From Hofstenia miamia (Eukaryota > Xenacoelomorpha > Acoela > Hofsteniidae), in assembly GCA_900660155.1 (NCBI GenBank), contig CABFPE010000092.1:1018699-1082698 (forward strand): a DNA stretch of 64,000 nt, in the 5' to 3' direction. The notes under the pieces were generated by a model that did not search any database, was not told the DNA's origin, and was given only the letters and a program-made list of their open reading frames with translations. Position numbers and translations under genes: made by a program. Positions 35,273-48,802 of the stretch are shown one piece after another (position 1 is the first letter of the stretch; each line of letters starts with the position of its first letter).

Positions 35273-35499
35273 CAAAAGCGTACGCAGGATTTTCTGATGG
35301 AGAGAGGTTTCAGTTGTGATGAATTTCAGTGACCAAAAGTGAAATTTTCAAAATCGACAAAATGAACACTGAAAATTCATCTGATCACCTTAGTTTTTAA
35401 TATTTTTGGTGTTTTACAAAGAATTTCTTGATTTAATCAATAAAGATTAATTTTGAAAACCTAATGGGGGTGAGGGACATTCCATCATGTACGCCACTG
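35273..35499. mobile_element. hAT-like MITE, 227 bp, CAGTGGCGTAC family
   Basis: The right end, inverted, reads CAGTGGCGTACATGATGG and the left end CAAAAGCGTACGCAGGATTT. They are flanked by ACTCTAGC (35265-35272) and GTTCTAGC (35500-35507), 6/8 identical. Related left-end scraps occur near 57230 (GCGTACGTGGATTTTT) and 62480 (GCATAGGATTTTCTGACGGG). Confidence 0.7.
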
Positions 35500-36172
35500 G
35501 TTCTAGCTAATAATTGTTGCATAGTTATAGATTAAGAATGCCTAGATATTTTAATATTGCGTATTTTTTCATATAAATTTACGGAATTGTGATTTGCTGA
35601 GAGGTGTTGATGATATTTACAAACTACCAGTAAAATAGTCAAGAAATTCTTGGTTCAAGATTGAAAGTGTTCATTGTAAGAAATTTTCTCACTGATAACA
35701 GAAATTTTAGAAATGGCAACATTTTGCGCTACACTACTAATGATGTTTTAGTTTTCTGTGTAACATTTAGCGTTAGTGTTCAAAATATATTTAACATTTT
35801 TAGGTAAAATGATAGATCGAAATTGAAATTTTTTGGGCAAAAATTCAAATTTTTAAAGTCGATTTTAAAATTTTTAGATGCACAAAGTTATTGGCTTCTG
35901 TTATAATGAAGTCGCACAAGTCACGCTATTGGTATAAAATTTGAAAAGAACGTTATTAAATTACAATATCAATTTTTAGAAAAGCCCGAGCGAATAATTT
36001 ATCGTTAAAAATGATCGACTTAACTGTGCATGCTTTGGTTGGACCCAACTCAACTCAGGCATTCATACAGGGGAGAGTTGGAATGGGTCGAAAATATTAA
36101 GGTCAGGGCCTTAATTTTCAGGCAACAGCGAATACTGGCCGACTGGTAAATTGTATTTGTATTCTATACTGA

Positions 36173-36174
<2 letters not shown>

Positions 36175-36209
<35 letters not shown>
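36175..36209. repeat. (TA)n microsatellite
   Basis: TA dinucleotide tract. Confidence 0.95.
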
Positions 36210-36213
<4 letters not shown>

Positions 36214-37025
36214 CCGTTAAGCTAAAAAACTACACAAGATGATACAAGGAGCTGAAATTGCATAACGCAAACTTCAATTACAATATTGATATTTTCTATA
36301 TATCAATTCTTTACATAAATTTAATCTATTTTTCATTTGTCACTTAATTTAAATTGTGAACGCCTTTGTTGGATTAGGTAGTATATTGCACAGGGATAAC
36401 AAAAGATCGTTAGTTGTCCTTAGTTTGTATGATAGTTAAAATATATACAGCTGAAAGCATTATGGATTACCTTACTGTGGCATTAAACATCAGCATTGAA
36501 AAATAAATATGCAACTAAACAAATACAAATATTGATTTTTTCAACTAGTCTTAAACATAATTAGTTCTCTTCTAGGATGGTGAAAGCTTCTTAACTACCA
36601 CTTACGTTTAAATGTGTTCGCAACCGGAAAACTTTCAAATTTGTTTTGAATTTTCCTTCTAATTTTAGAAAAATACAAGCGTTTAAACTTCCTTATCTTT
36701 CTGAAATTTCTAAAATTTTCAAGTGTAAATTCTATAAATACACATCCCTTATTATAAAAAACTTCTGTTAATATTTTTAGTTAGCTCCACAAAAAATTGA
36801 AAGCAAAAATACACAATCAAAAAGCAAAACAACTCAAATTGTTGAAAAATTAATGAGAGATTCCAGAGAGGCAAACACAATTATTAGTCTAGTTACATTG
36901 TATCCTGCTGAACAATAAAATTTTCTCAAACTTTAGATTTCCATATGATTTTCTCCCAAACTAATCAAAATATTCCCTGTGTAATCTTGACCCTTAATTT
37001 TGCCTTTCTTGCAAAATTTCCAAAG

Positions 37026-37157
37026 GGCTGTAGGCCGGTAGCAGATTCGATCCCTGATACAGTGTGTCCAAAACGCCACTGTGCACTAAAATGCGGGAAA
37101 TGTAAATCAACGACTTTAAAACACGCATTCAAACGTTTTTGCATGTTCGATAGTTTT
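37026..37157 (+). CDS. Candidate cysteine-rich exon, unassigned
   Basis: This block stands out as less AT-rich than its surroundings. On the plus strand it reads GCRPVADSIPDTVCPKRH, then CALKCGKCKSTTLKHAF and KRFCMFDSF before a TAA at 37158-37160. An AG (TTTCCAAAG) precedes it and could be an acceptor. The pattern CPxxC...TL...FCxxDxF faintly recalls the start of NTR/netrin-C modules (for example in procollagen C-proteinase enhancer or netrins). I see neither a following exon nor a good donor. It may be a terminal exon of a small secreted protein, a decayed exon, or chance. No function is claimed. Confidence 0.25.
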
Positions 37158-38658
37158 TAAAGTTGGAAAAATAATTTATTAAATGTTAGTGATAATCACC
37201 GTTTGTAACTCGACAAGGTTATATAGATTTCTGGAGAAAATCCCTTTTTTCAGAGCGTTTCATAAGAAGGGTCAATAGAGGATCTCTAACGAAGCTACAA
37301 AGTCGTCATAGACGTGTAGTAGTTGCGTTGTCCTGCTGGAAGCATACTTCACAGGTTCTTGCACTTCCACCGTATACTTGCCATTATAACTGTCAGCACT
37401 ATCTTCTTTCAGTAAAGCTAAGTATTTATCTTAAACTTGCTCCTCCGACTTTATCAATTCTTTAAACAAAATAAATTTAACATTGAGCTTTCAGTACACC
37501 ATCCTATTGCCGAATAAGGCATAGTTGACCTGCTTTTAGTGTTCTATGGAACCAGAAATTTATACTCCCAGCATCATTAAATATTCTAGTGGCATGGTCT
37601 CACGTATGGCCACAAGATAACCTCTGTCAGTTACACCATTTGCTTCAGTTATAGATATTCTTAACCCACCTGTCTTTAGAATTTCTGGTCCAACTATCTT
37701 TTCTAGAAAATATTTTTATATTTAATTCACATCTAAACTCTATATTTTTCAAAAAATATATAAAAATCAGGTTATCCCTGACAGCTAAAATTTATTAATG
37801 AACTACAAATAAATATGATTAAAAATCTGCTGAATTTTAATGATTAAACTTAAATTCTTGCACATTGTAATCTCCCAACTTTATACATCTTTATTTCAAT
37901 GAGTATATTCGGATTTGCGAGTAAAATGTTCTCGATCTCCACATTGGCAGATCCAACCTAAGAACACCATACAAGTTACTAGTAGGATGTTCTTGATCCA
38001 ACCATGAGCTGTTGAATTTTGCCGCAATAAATTTAATGCAAAAATAATAAATCTAAAGCGAGCGTTCAGTTGCCATTAATAGACTGGTCTAGATTTAATT
38101 GGAATTTGCAAGTCATTTGGGATTATAATTCAAATTAAAACGTGATTCAAAATAAACACAAAAGTCGTTGATTGTATTAAAAAATAATTTTCTCGATTAA
38201 TGAAATTCCATCTGTTGAGGCTTTGATTTTACCATAATATTTTAAAATTTCCTCAGGATACTTGCATCCCACTTGTCTAGTTTATCAAAAATTCGTCTTA
38301 TTTTACACATAATAACAAGAATATATTTAAAAATTTAGAAAATCTTGTTGGTAGAAACAACATTATTGCTTTTTTGAATAAAAAAACTAAATGGAAATAA
38401 ATCACAATATTAATGTGTTAAAATTCATCTTGGTAGCATTAATTGACACTTTTTCACAAATTAATACTGAAGAAAATCATATTTTTCGCCGGTGTAATTA
38501 AATTAATAATTTCCTTACTCATTACTTAATTTTGTCTTTTAATTAGAATAATAATGAATGGCTGTGAAGCATAAGCTAGTCTGCAGTTGCATTTGTGATT
38601 TTCAGTAAATTTATTTTCTCACAGAATTACACTATAGTCTATGTGAAACATGGATAAT

Positions 38659-39090
38659 TAGAGTTGCACACCCACCGATTTTTTCAGGCAGACGCCGGCA
38701 GGGCACGGTGCAATGGTGCGCAGTATTGCTAAAAATCAGGCCGGTATACGAAAAGATTTAGCCGGTTTACGCATACACATTTTTTCTCAATGTATTTGCC
38801 AACAGCTATTGCAAAAGTTTACATTTTATTTTAAAGACGTCATTCCAATGTTATGGATTTATGGCTAATGTGAATTTATTATTGTTTTAAAAACATAAGC
38901 ATTCAGTGATGTATAATATTATATTTTTATTATTAATAATAATATCCTTAATTTATTAAGCAAGGATATTGGACCATTCTTGTAGCAACCTGCTAAAATT
39001 TCCATTGCCGAAATTGCAGATGGCGATATTTTGCTTCGTCTTGCAACAATAATAAGGCCAGTCCCACTGACTGTGCAGAAGTAAACTGTA
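38659..39090. mobile_element. Possible hAT MITE related to the one at 33627
   Basis: The left sequence TAGAGTTGCACACCCACCG resembles the left end of the 33627 element (CAGAGTTGCACATCGGC). The inverted right sequence CAGTTTACTTCTGCACAG resembles its right end with a 5-nt insertion. The candidate target duplications match at only about half the positions. The locally GC-rich interior (GCAGACGCCGGCAGGGC) also fits a MITE. Confidence 0.35.
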
Positions 39091-40685
39091 TTGCATTAAT
39101 TGTATAGTTTTTTCAAGTGCCGTAAATATTAATATTAGAAATTGTTAAAATTATTATACATTGTGTGTAAAAAATGCTATTAAAACATTTTAGTTTGAAG
39201 GATGCGGCCGGTAGAAAATAATTCTGCCGTTAAAAAGCAGATATTAGTTCTTGGCAATATTCATGAAAAAATAGCATAGTAAACTACTAAATTTCTAAAG
39301 TATTCAATTATGTAAACCTAAACTATAAAGAGTTGAAATGCAAAAACCTCTTTCCTTGAAGTAATAATAGTAGATTTTACAAAGGAACGCAGCCAAGAAT
39401 GGCTTGTAACGCGGCCAAATTATCCACGCAGCCCATCCTGAGGTCTCTAGCAGACTGAAGAAGTACGCCATTCGAATATCTAATACAATATGACACAGAC
39501 GAAAAAGTCATACGCAGCCAAATCATCAGCAAGAATTTATATTCGAAAAACTACTTCCGCGAACATTAATCCTAAAATTTGAGATAATTCGGAAAATGTT
39601 CAACAATATTGTTGAAATATCAGTCTAAGCTTGTTGAACTGTTAAGGTAGCCATGTACTTTAGAAACATCACAGTTGAATTTGATTTTTTTGCCCGCACA
39701 CAAATCGATACTAGCTATATTCAGAAGGATGAAATACCAAAGAGAGGGTAATCTAGCAAAGGTGCATTTTCAATCGAAAATAATAAATCAAATTTTTTTC
39801 GCAAAATTTCAAACGAACCAGGGCGTCTTATCATCTTACTTTTCTACAAATTACGTATTTACTTATATCGATCTGATCTCTTATTTGTATTTGCCAGATG
39901 ATTTCATTTTACCAATTTGATTATTGAATTAGTTATAGAAAAGGCTCTAAGGTTTTAAAAAATCCTTTAGGTAAGTTTTTTTATTCTTTTTAATTATAGT
40001 CTTTCACAAAGTGTTTTTAAAAGTAATCCTACGGTAGAAGTACTATGCCCAAGTGCGAAAAAAAATACATCAAAAAATGTTAAATTACGAAGGCCGGAGT
40101 AGGCAGGAATCCGCCTACGTGCTATGTTACATATAAACAAACATACTGTGGCAAATTTATGGAACAATATAATACTTGTTGTCAAAGAACAAACGAGTTC
40201 ACTTTTGTCAGCTTCAGAGAAAACATGGCAAGGAATGAGGCAAATCCCTACCTTCTTTAATAACATTGTACTGGGATGTGTGCCTTGAAAATATTCAATC
40301 TACTAAATGCATTAAGGAGGAAACTCTAAATTCCGTATTTTGAAAAATTATTCCCAGGAATAGTGATTAATTTAATATTTGTGCAAAACAATTGCAGAAA
40401 ACATTTACAGTGTAAGCGAATGCTAATAATGTCACAAATAGCCAATTTAAATGAACCTGCAAAATTCAGTCTCTAAAATGAAACTGATTTACTCTGCTTT
40501 GAATCAACTTGGTTGTGTAGTATCAAGTATCAGGTTCTATTAACTTCTTTTCTTCAAGTGCATTTTATAATGAATATGAGACATATTTCGATAGTTGAAT
40601 TTAGCTTATTATGGGTTCAAAAATCACTAATAAATATCTACCCCTTACGTTGAAATCAACTCAAACTATATGTAGCAAGATCTGT
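39091..40685. other. Intron 1 DNA, no gene recognised
   Basis: The plus-strand frame at 39675-39920 and the minus-strand frame at 39994-40266 have no domain signature or splice support. No inverted termini seen. Confidence 0.45.
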
Positions 40686-40693
40686 TATTTGAG

Positions 40694-41079
40694 CAGGATT
40701 AAAAAAACATTTTTTATTAATAAATAACGTTTTAAACGTTTTTTTCTATTAACAAGAGTTTTTAAACACCTGAGCAATTAATAAAAAAACGACTTTACAT
40801 GAAAAGCTTATTTTTTCTTCATCACTGTTTCAAAAAGGTAAATTTTTGGAGTCTTTCATGCAAAAGACGGTTTGGCAGCGCCGTCTGAGTGAGTCCCATA
40901 ATGCTCGAGCCCCTTTCTATGGAAGTAAAGCTTGGCACAAGCGCCTTCAACGTCTACAATTTTACGTGCCATTGTCATAATAAAAAACACTTTTAAAAAA
41001 CATCCTTAAAAACAGTTGTTTTAAAACATGTTTTAAAACGTGTTTTTAATACAGGGGTGCTTTGTATTTGCCAACCCTG
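40694..41079. mobile_element. hAT MITE, 386 bp, perfect 8-bp target duplication
   Basis: Identical TATTTGAG flanks both ends (40686-40693 and 41080-41087). The left end is CAGGATTAAAAAAAC and the right end TTTGCCAACCCTG. Near the right end it carries TTTTAAAACATGTTTTAAAA, a palindromic block shared with the elements at 10844 and 20832, so these form one family. A CAGGGGTGC at 41052 next to the right terminus makes a small foldback. Non-coding. Confidence 0.85.
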
Positions 41080-41087
41080 TATTTGAG

Positions 41088-44000
41088 AGAAAGATAAAAT
41101 CGCTGTAGGATTTTACATCCCAATATGTTAAAGTAAAAATCTGTTGTACATATAAAGATAAATGTGTAAATTATATAAATAATAGCAGTTACTAAATATG
41201 AGGACAAAATATGAAAACAGTTGCTGGTTAATGTCATTTACTGTCGGTCGAAAGAGATAGAATGTATCAATAAAAAATGAAGCATATCTACTATAACGTT
41301 TCAGGTTTCATCCCTAACCAGTTTATCACTAATTTAATATTGTAGTGATTAAAGCAAATATCAATTAATCGATACAATCTCCGGAAATCACTAATGTAAT
41401 AATAAAAATAGAAGCAATATTTCAAAAAAATGCAGTGATAGAGTTAAGAATTTAAAGGCGAAAACTATTACTGCGACTTCGCGGACATACATAATTATAT
41501 AAAGAGTTAATACATACTATATTATTTTAAAATCAATATATTGTGTTATATGCACTATACACACTGTAGATTTCTCCAAATAATAATAATATTCCCTAAG
41601 TATACTTCGCCAAAGCTTTACAATTGTCAGTTTACAAATGCTACCCTCAATTTTTCTGCACTATTTATATAAAGATAATTTTATACCACTAATTGTTTAT
41701 GCATATAGTCATCTTTTGCATTAAAATTGGTGGTAAAGATCTAATTAAAATGCTTTCAATGATTTTTAGATGTTTCGCTTCGACATTCTTTAAACTTTTA
41801 ACTTCATAACTTATTCTACAATTTTTTATCTATTCCAAAACTGTTGACTTGGTTTCATATTCCTTTGCAATTGAAATTTTATGGCAGAATCTTGAAAAGT
41901 AAAAATTAAAAAATCGTTCCAGCACTGAATTTGGAACTGCTTAAAGATTTAAGTTAAGAACTCTCTTAAGCTAACACAGACAATATAAAAATGGATTGCA
42001 ATTGGTAATTTAGAGCATTTTTCGTTCTTCATAGATGCTAAGAATCTTTTTTTTGCTTTTTATGACACACTCTTTTTCGGCTGATTAATGAAAACGGGCA
42101 TGTTAATTGATCAATATCGTCAAGCAAGTTTTGTTAATATCTCATTAGTAGGGTTAAGCTTTCGCGTTTTTTGAAATAGATCATAAACGTTACTCTAGTA
42201 AATAGCTAAATTTGAATTAAGTTGTTGACAAGCGTATGCTCATTTGAAATCCTAGAGAGATTATTTGATGTAAAATACTAGAAAGCAATAACATTGATTT
42301 CTGCTAAAGGCCATTTGTTTTATTGCTAATTTAATATTCGAATTGTTGCAAGAACAATTATGACCAATTATCGCAATTACAAAACGAAATATTTACATTC
42401 TCAACACATATGGCAGCATGGAAGTGGGACGTCTGGCTTTATGAAAATTTGTGCATCCTGTACAAATACAAGTGTCAATTCATCGAAATTTAAATGAGAA
42501 TATTTCTTTCTATAATGCAACCCAAAATCCATCAACAAACCCATAATTGATAAAAATGGCAGAGAGAAATAGCATAAATTTACTAATTTCAAACCTAGCA
42601 TTTGAAGACAGCCTACATAAGAAATCATCTCTGAATATCTGAATAATTAAAGCTTAACCAGGCTGCATCATAAAGAAAGCGAACCTAGTTACTACTACAG
42701 CTAATGCATAGTAGATATAATTAATGAATTTCAACTTTGAATAAATCTTGTCAAGTTTGACTTGCACCAAGACATACTAAAATTGCACGCAAAACGTGTG
42801 TTGACATCCTAAAAAAATAAGTAATTTTCAAAAGACAAAGCTGTAATTTTGGCTTTTTTCAAATTTTCTAAAGAAGAAAACATGATGCTTATATAAAATA
42901 TATATGAAACCAGTATTTGAAAATATTCCTAAACCTCAACATTGTGTGGATCAGACTAAAAATTATAAACTTAATTCCGAATTCGCAAAAACAAGGTCTC
43001 AAAATTTAAGTTTGAAATAGCAAAAAAATAGTTTAGAATCAAAATTGAAATAACGTTAAATACCGACTTAACTGAATTGAATTGCAACTGGCATTGTAAT
43101 TTATAGACCAAATTAATTGCGGCCTACTTAGTAATATTAAGAGCGAAAAAGTTATTTAAAAATTGTGTCAACTCAGGAAAAAAGAGCATTTCCATCGATT
43201 GGACAGTAGCTATGGTGATAGACAACGTTATGAATTTTTTGTAAATTAAACAATAAGTAAGATAAATATGTGCGCAGAAATATTGCGAAAGCTGTTAATC
43301 AGATAATAAAAATGTTAGGAAAGCCGTGGTTGCGCAGACTAGTTACAGGATATGCATCACCGGTAGTCATGTTAAGACCACTTCAGAACAAATTCAACGG
43401 GAAATTTTGAAATTACAGAAATGAAAAGGAAAATTTATAACCGTCTTAGACAATTATCTTTACACACAGACAGCAATTGCCACTGCAAATGAGATAAACA
43501 AATATTAGCGGCTTAGGAGAGTGAAACAGATATTGATAACAAACAAAAGCCAGTTTTCCAATAATAAACTCAGGTGGATATTAAATTCAGCAACCATGTG
43601 TTTAGCAAACACCTCTATATAAATGGGCTTTCAATCTAAATTTAGAAAGGTGGAAATCTGAAAGCCATCGTTATTAAAGAAACCATCCAGCAGATTTCAT
43701 GAGATTTCATAAAACCGAACAGTTAGCTATTTAAAAAAGTGGGGTACCGAAATGATGAAGGATTCTCGTGTACATTAAACTGAAGTACCTAATATCTGGA
43801 TCAATGAGATTCTTTGAAATAAATGGAACTATAATTTTTGTTGACTTCAATAATATTTGAATCTCATTACGTGCATACAACATTTTATAAATACAAAGGA
43901 TTTCTATGAGTCATGCATGATGAATATTGTCATTTACAAAATCATAACTAAGCTGAGACCTTTTTTCATTAAAGACCAAACCATATAATGCAAAATTAAT

Positions 44001-44398
44001 AAACACCATAAATACAACTAACAAAAATGAATCCGGTAGAAACCACAGCAAAGCTAAATGTCATTGTACAATATAGCATGCATATTTCAATAGAATATCG
44101 TTCTGTAATTTATAATAATGTACCTCAATGTAAATTAGAACTTGAACAATTTGCAATTTACATAATGTACAAATTTTATTTGGAACAAAAAATTCGGGAC
44201 TTTTATTACTCCTGCAACGAATTCCGAAGCTAAGCCTTTAAATCACATGCGGCCGAGTTCTATTACTTTAGGCACACCGCGAATGAACGGCACTTCAGTG
44301 ATATACATTTACAAAATAGTTGTTGATATCGTGGGCTTTAGACCACTTTACTACCTCAATATCAAGCATGGTGGCAAGAATTGGAAAATTGTTACAAA
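41088..44398. other. Intron 1 DNA, no gene recognised
   Basis: AT-rich. The minus-strand frame at 42401-42628 is hydrophobic (SLPFLSIMGLLMDFGL) but lacks neighbours, motifs or splice context. The plus frame at 44027-44233 likewise. No repeats with clear ends. Confidence 0.45.
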
Positions 44399-44550
44399 AT
44401 TGAGTTTTTCATTGAAAAACCGTTAAGATTTTCATGTACTTCAGAACATGAATAATTTTAGCACAAATTTTTTCACCACACAGGAGAGCATATTTACACA
44501 TAGATGTGTTTAGGCAATTCTTAATAGGCTTGAAGAAAAATTTTTGACAA
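44399..44550. repeat. Dispersed repeat, copy B
   Basis: Same-orientation relative of 13318-13480, sharing TTTTCATGTACTTC, CATAGATGTGT and AATAGGCTT in the same order. More diverged at the 3' end. Confidence 0.6.
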
Positions 44551-45865
44551 AGTGAATAAAACTGAGTGTGGCCATATGGTTACACTAGGATAATAAGGTA
44601 CTTGTCCGCAGAATATATCGCTTCGGAGGTTCAGAAGTTCAAGGATTAGATACATCTTGCTTAAGCTCGTTGACCGATTCAAAGAATATTGTGTTGATTT
44701 TGAAGAATGGAGCAGACTTGGCAAAAGCGAATTACATTGATTAGACCGGAGCGAGAAAGATGAGATTACTTAGCGAAGGCAATGATGTCGTTTTAATTAA
44801 ACTATCAACCCCTTATTAAATATGCAATTATGCATCACTGTTGCAGTGCTTAGACATTCAGTTTTAAATATAATGCTTCCAAATATGTATATTAAAACAA
44901 AAACGGTTTATGGCTCTATTTATTCTTTCTAGGAAACATGTATTTCTGTTCGCATTCTATAATGCTTAGAAATTAGATCGTCAAAGCGAAATGATTTTTT
45001 TAAAGATACATCAAAAATCTTAATTGGTTTTGAAGATTCAGAAACGCAACTACACCAGGGGTATATAAAAATTAGAAATAGACAATGGCTTTTATAAACC
45101 TATTCATTCCAAAAACAATTAATGCCATAAAGCATTAGAAGCAAATGCAGTAAAATCGTCTCAATTAGTTCTCGAATACAACCCAAAAGATTCATTAGAT
45201 GGATGTTTACAATTTGAAATAATTAGAAAAACTAAGCGTGTGCGGCTGTTTTCTTTAGGAAATAACATGGATTACCTCCAATGTTAATTTCCATTGAAAG
45301 TTATTGTAGACAAACACACCGGGAGAAACCAATTTCACTTCCAAAACTACGATATAATTGCTGTTGCTTAAGGAATGATATATTAAATTCTAATGGAAAT
45401 TGCGGTTAACACCTACGGGATATTTGTGTTTGCGTCGGAATAACTCCACCTTCTGAACTGGGTTTTAATGTAATAATGTCACGATTGTAAATCATGCAAC
45501 AATTATCTAGTTTGTAGCCATCAATTCTCATAGCAATTACAACTCATTCTGTATTACCAAAATGTAAACATAACAAGGTTGATTTTTTAAAAATAGGCAT
45601 TTCTGACGATGTTAATTCGATGTTTCAAGGAAAAATATGACAAACTTATCAACTGATTGTCAATTTCCTGTACAATCAACTACGAAAAAATATAAAAAAG
45701 CCTATTACGCGAAATATTAAAATACGAATATTTCCGATAGCAATACAGACTAATTGAAATGCGGAAAAGTATAAATAGAAATTGCAAAGAAATTTAATCC
45801 TACGCCTTAAGCTAAATTTATCAAATTGATGCTAGGGCTCGTGATCGCGGGATTTCTAAAATATA

Positions 45866-47131
45866 CAGTGCTGGAAAAAAAAGAATTCGGCAACCCATGA
45901 TTTGTCATAAATATTTCTAAAAAATGGACGCCAAAATGTCATAGGTATTTCTTAATTAGATTTGGTGTTGCACAAAGAGGAATTCATCAATGTTGAGACA
46001 AAATTATTACTGTTTACTTTCAATCTCAAGAAGAAATGCTACAATGCTTGTAGTTAGCTACTCTTTTTCTTGGAAAATGACCAAATCAGAGAATCTGTAA
46101 ATATTTTCATTGGCCTTTGAGATTTTTCAGTCTATGTTTATTGAAAATGTCTAATAACAGTCTTTCTTCGCCATATATGATGCCTGGATACATACTTCTT
46201 GCATCCGCGAGTTGATTATCTCCAAATATTTGGAGGGGATGAGTCAACGTAATATAGCCCGACTTATAGAGCGACCTCGAAGTACTGTCGGCGATATCAT
46301 CAGACGTTTCACTTCTGAAAACATCATTGCCCCAAGCCAAAGTCTGGAAGACCAAAGAAGACCTGCAAAACTTCCCAGTCAGCTCTTATGTGCCTTTCAA
46401 AGTGAAATCCCACGAAGACTTTAGAGAAACTTCGCAAGGAATGGGCTGATCGTCAACTCGTGATAGCAAGAACTGTGCGAAACATCCGGAAGAAGTACTC
46501 AATTGGAACTTTCTTGGCACCCAGAAAGCCATTCTTAACCCCAGGGCTAAGATTGCCTCAATTTACTAGGGGGACCATGAAGTACTGTGGAAAGTCTGTA
46601 ATGTTATGGGTGCAATATGGAAGCGTGGCTTTCGCAGATTGTTCACATCACTGGTACTCTCCGAAGCTCTCAATAGGTCGAATTCTAGAAAAAGATCCCT
46701 TACCATTTCTTGCAAGTGATTCAATATATCAGCAGGATGGTGCTCCATGTCATACCCCAAAAGAAATGAAGAACTTGTTCCACAAAAATGGGGTTGCTAT
46801 CTTTGCAGTCTGGCCTGGCCAATCTCCAACACCTAACATTATCGAAAATATCTGGTAGGAGGTCAAATATCGAATTGGACAGCATACTCTTTACACTGAA
46901 GACGAGCTGTGGACCGCAATAATGTTAGAATTTTATGCAATTCCCAACAACTTTATTGAAAGACTTTTGCTGCAATCCCTTATCGCCTTAAAGCTAGTTT
47001 TCGCTCAAAAAGACACCATACACAATATTTGAAAAAAAATTATTAATTTATGTATCTTATTTTGAATTTACTTTTTTCGGATTTGCTCATTTGTTAAAAT
47101 TTTTTCATGTAGCCGAATACATTTTTCCAAT
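45866..47131 (+). mobile_element. Tc1-like DNA transposon, decayed
   Basis: The left terminus CAGTGCTGGAAAAAAAAG follows a TA (45864-45865). The right end, inverted, reads GTATTGGAAAAATGTATTCG and matches the left terminus imperfectly over about 30 bp. Between them lies a plus-strand Tc1 transposase. A CAGTACTG followed by TA at 47313-47322 also resembles a Tc1 end, so the right boundary could instead be 47320. The element sits in Abl intron 1. Confidence 0.85.
46205..47030 (+). pseudogene. Tc1-like transposase remnant
   Basis: The N-terminal helix-turn-helix is clear: ELIISKYLEGMSQRNIARL and RPRSTVGDIIRRF, up to a TAG at 46422. The second DNA-binding part (RTVRNIRKKYSIGTFLAPRK) is in another frame. 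There is then a gap where the first catalytic Asp would be, then SVMLWVQYGS, QQDGAPCHTPKEMKN (second Asp) and WPGQSPTPNIIENIW (the Glu of DD34E, with SPDLN changed to SPTPN). A TAG follows at 46858 and the C-terminus continues. At least one internal deletion, two stops and a frame change make it inactive. Parts and order match Tc1 transposases of about 340 residues. Confidence 0.85.
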
Positions 47132-48253
47132 ACAAGTTTTCTAATTTTGATTAAAAATTAATAACCAATTGTTATTCTACATAATTTATGGTATTAGACA
47201 TACAGATTTTCCTTTCTCAATCAAAGCAACACTTAGTTATAATCACAAGCACACTATCCAATGAATGTTCATTATTTATTCAAAATTGGAAAGCGGGTCG
47301 AATACATGTTTTCAGTACTGTATTTTGTAAATTTTATCACCTAATCAAATCCTACATTGCAAGAACATTTGAAGAAACTGCAAGAATGTTTTATACATAA
47401 ATAGAAAAGATTCATTAGGATAGAACTAATGGCTATGAAATATTTCTCCTAGATTATATTTATCAAGAAATTTTTGTTTGTTTGTTGGAAGCTAGTTGAA
47501 TTAAAACATACGTGTTATTTACCACGTATAATTAATTTTTTCTTGCTTTTTTATTAAAATTATTTATTAAGTTTTATAAATTTAAATTTCCAGTACTGTA
47601 TTCGGGATATAAAAGTTAGAAAAACAGCTAAAGTTCTCAATCAAATTGTTTATTGTTTTGGTTTATATTACTACACATTTTGAACTTAGCTGATAAAAGT
47701 AAGAATATCAATATTTTGCTGTGTTTGAAGAAGACCTGAATTTAATCAAGCATTCTCAGACAACGTTCTATATCCTTGTAAATATATTGTGAAGTTTTTA
47801 AAGTACTTTATCGCACATATTATGTAATATTAGTTTGATTTGCGTTTAAATATTGATGCTTATTGCATGGCAAACGGAGTAAGCCAAATATCAAGGGGTT
47901 AGTGAATTTTCGGTACTCAAATAATATCGGAATTTATATTGGAATTCGAGGTTAGAAGTCTTAATTAAAGTCACCTGGTTGGATGTTTAGATTTGTAATC
48001 GATAATATATATAACATGTATAGTAAAGTGCGTAGTCAGAATTTCTATTCGTGTAGCACTTATATTAGATCTACAATGACGAGGCTACGGTTTTTTTTGT
48101 ATATTCGAAGTTAAAAATGAATTAGTTTTCAATAAAAACATTTTGATGAAGTGATGTTACTTTATAATAATAGTATAGTCAGGCAATACTTAAATATTTC
48201 TAAGGCACATAGACTCTATTACGGATACAGACATCGGTACAATGTTAACTAGA
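47132..48253. other. Intron 1 DNA between two Tc1/mariner elements
   Basis: Two further Tc1-terminus-like strings (CAGTACTGTATT at about 47313 and 47590) suggest scraps of related elements. No gene supported. Confidence 0.4.
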
Positions 48254-48255
48254 TA

Positions 48256-48755
48256 CAGGGTCCGGCATAAATTCCGGACACATTTCAGGGTTGAATAAAA
48301 GCCATATAAAGTGAAGTAACGAAAAAGTGTTTATATTTTTCGAAAAATACATAAAAAAAAGTTTTGTTTTATTACTTTTTAAAAATAACATCAGTTAAAT
48401 TAGACCCACTATTGTCTATACATTGTTGAAGCCGTTCTCAAAAGTTTTCCACAACTCTGCGTGGATTGCAGCGACTTCTTGACAGATTGCACGTTTCAGT
48501 TGTTCGATAGATTGATTAATGTAAACTTTTGGTGACAGGTCTTCCGGTTTGTTTTCGTTTCAATGCTGATCCAGTGGCTCTGAAGTTCTCAGTCTTTCGT
48601 AAAATAGAATTTCTACTTGGTAATGCAACATTCACGTTAAGATTGAAGTGCACTCTGAAGATTCTTTCTTCACAAAAGTTTCCACAATGAAGCTTTTGTG
48701 TTGAGCAGTCCAATCAATTTCGGCGCAAGTTAAAATGAAACAAAATACTGCATCG

Positions 48756-48802
<47 letters not shown>

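Noticed and set aside
47297-47322. Alternative right end of the Tc1 element (CAGTACTG followed by TA)
   Set aside because: The alignment of the 47102-47131 end to the left terminus is longer and includes the CGGC and CATGA positions; the other is probably a separate scrap.
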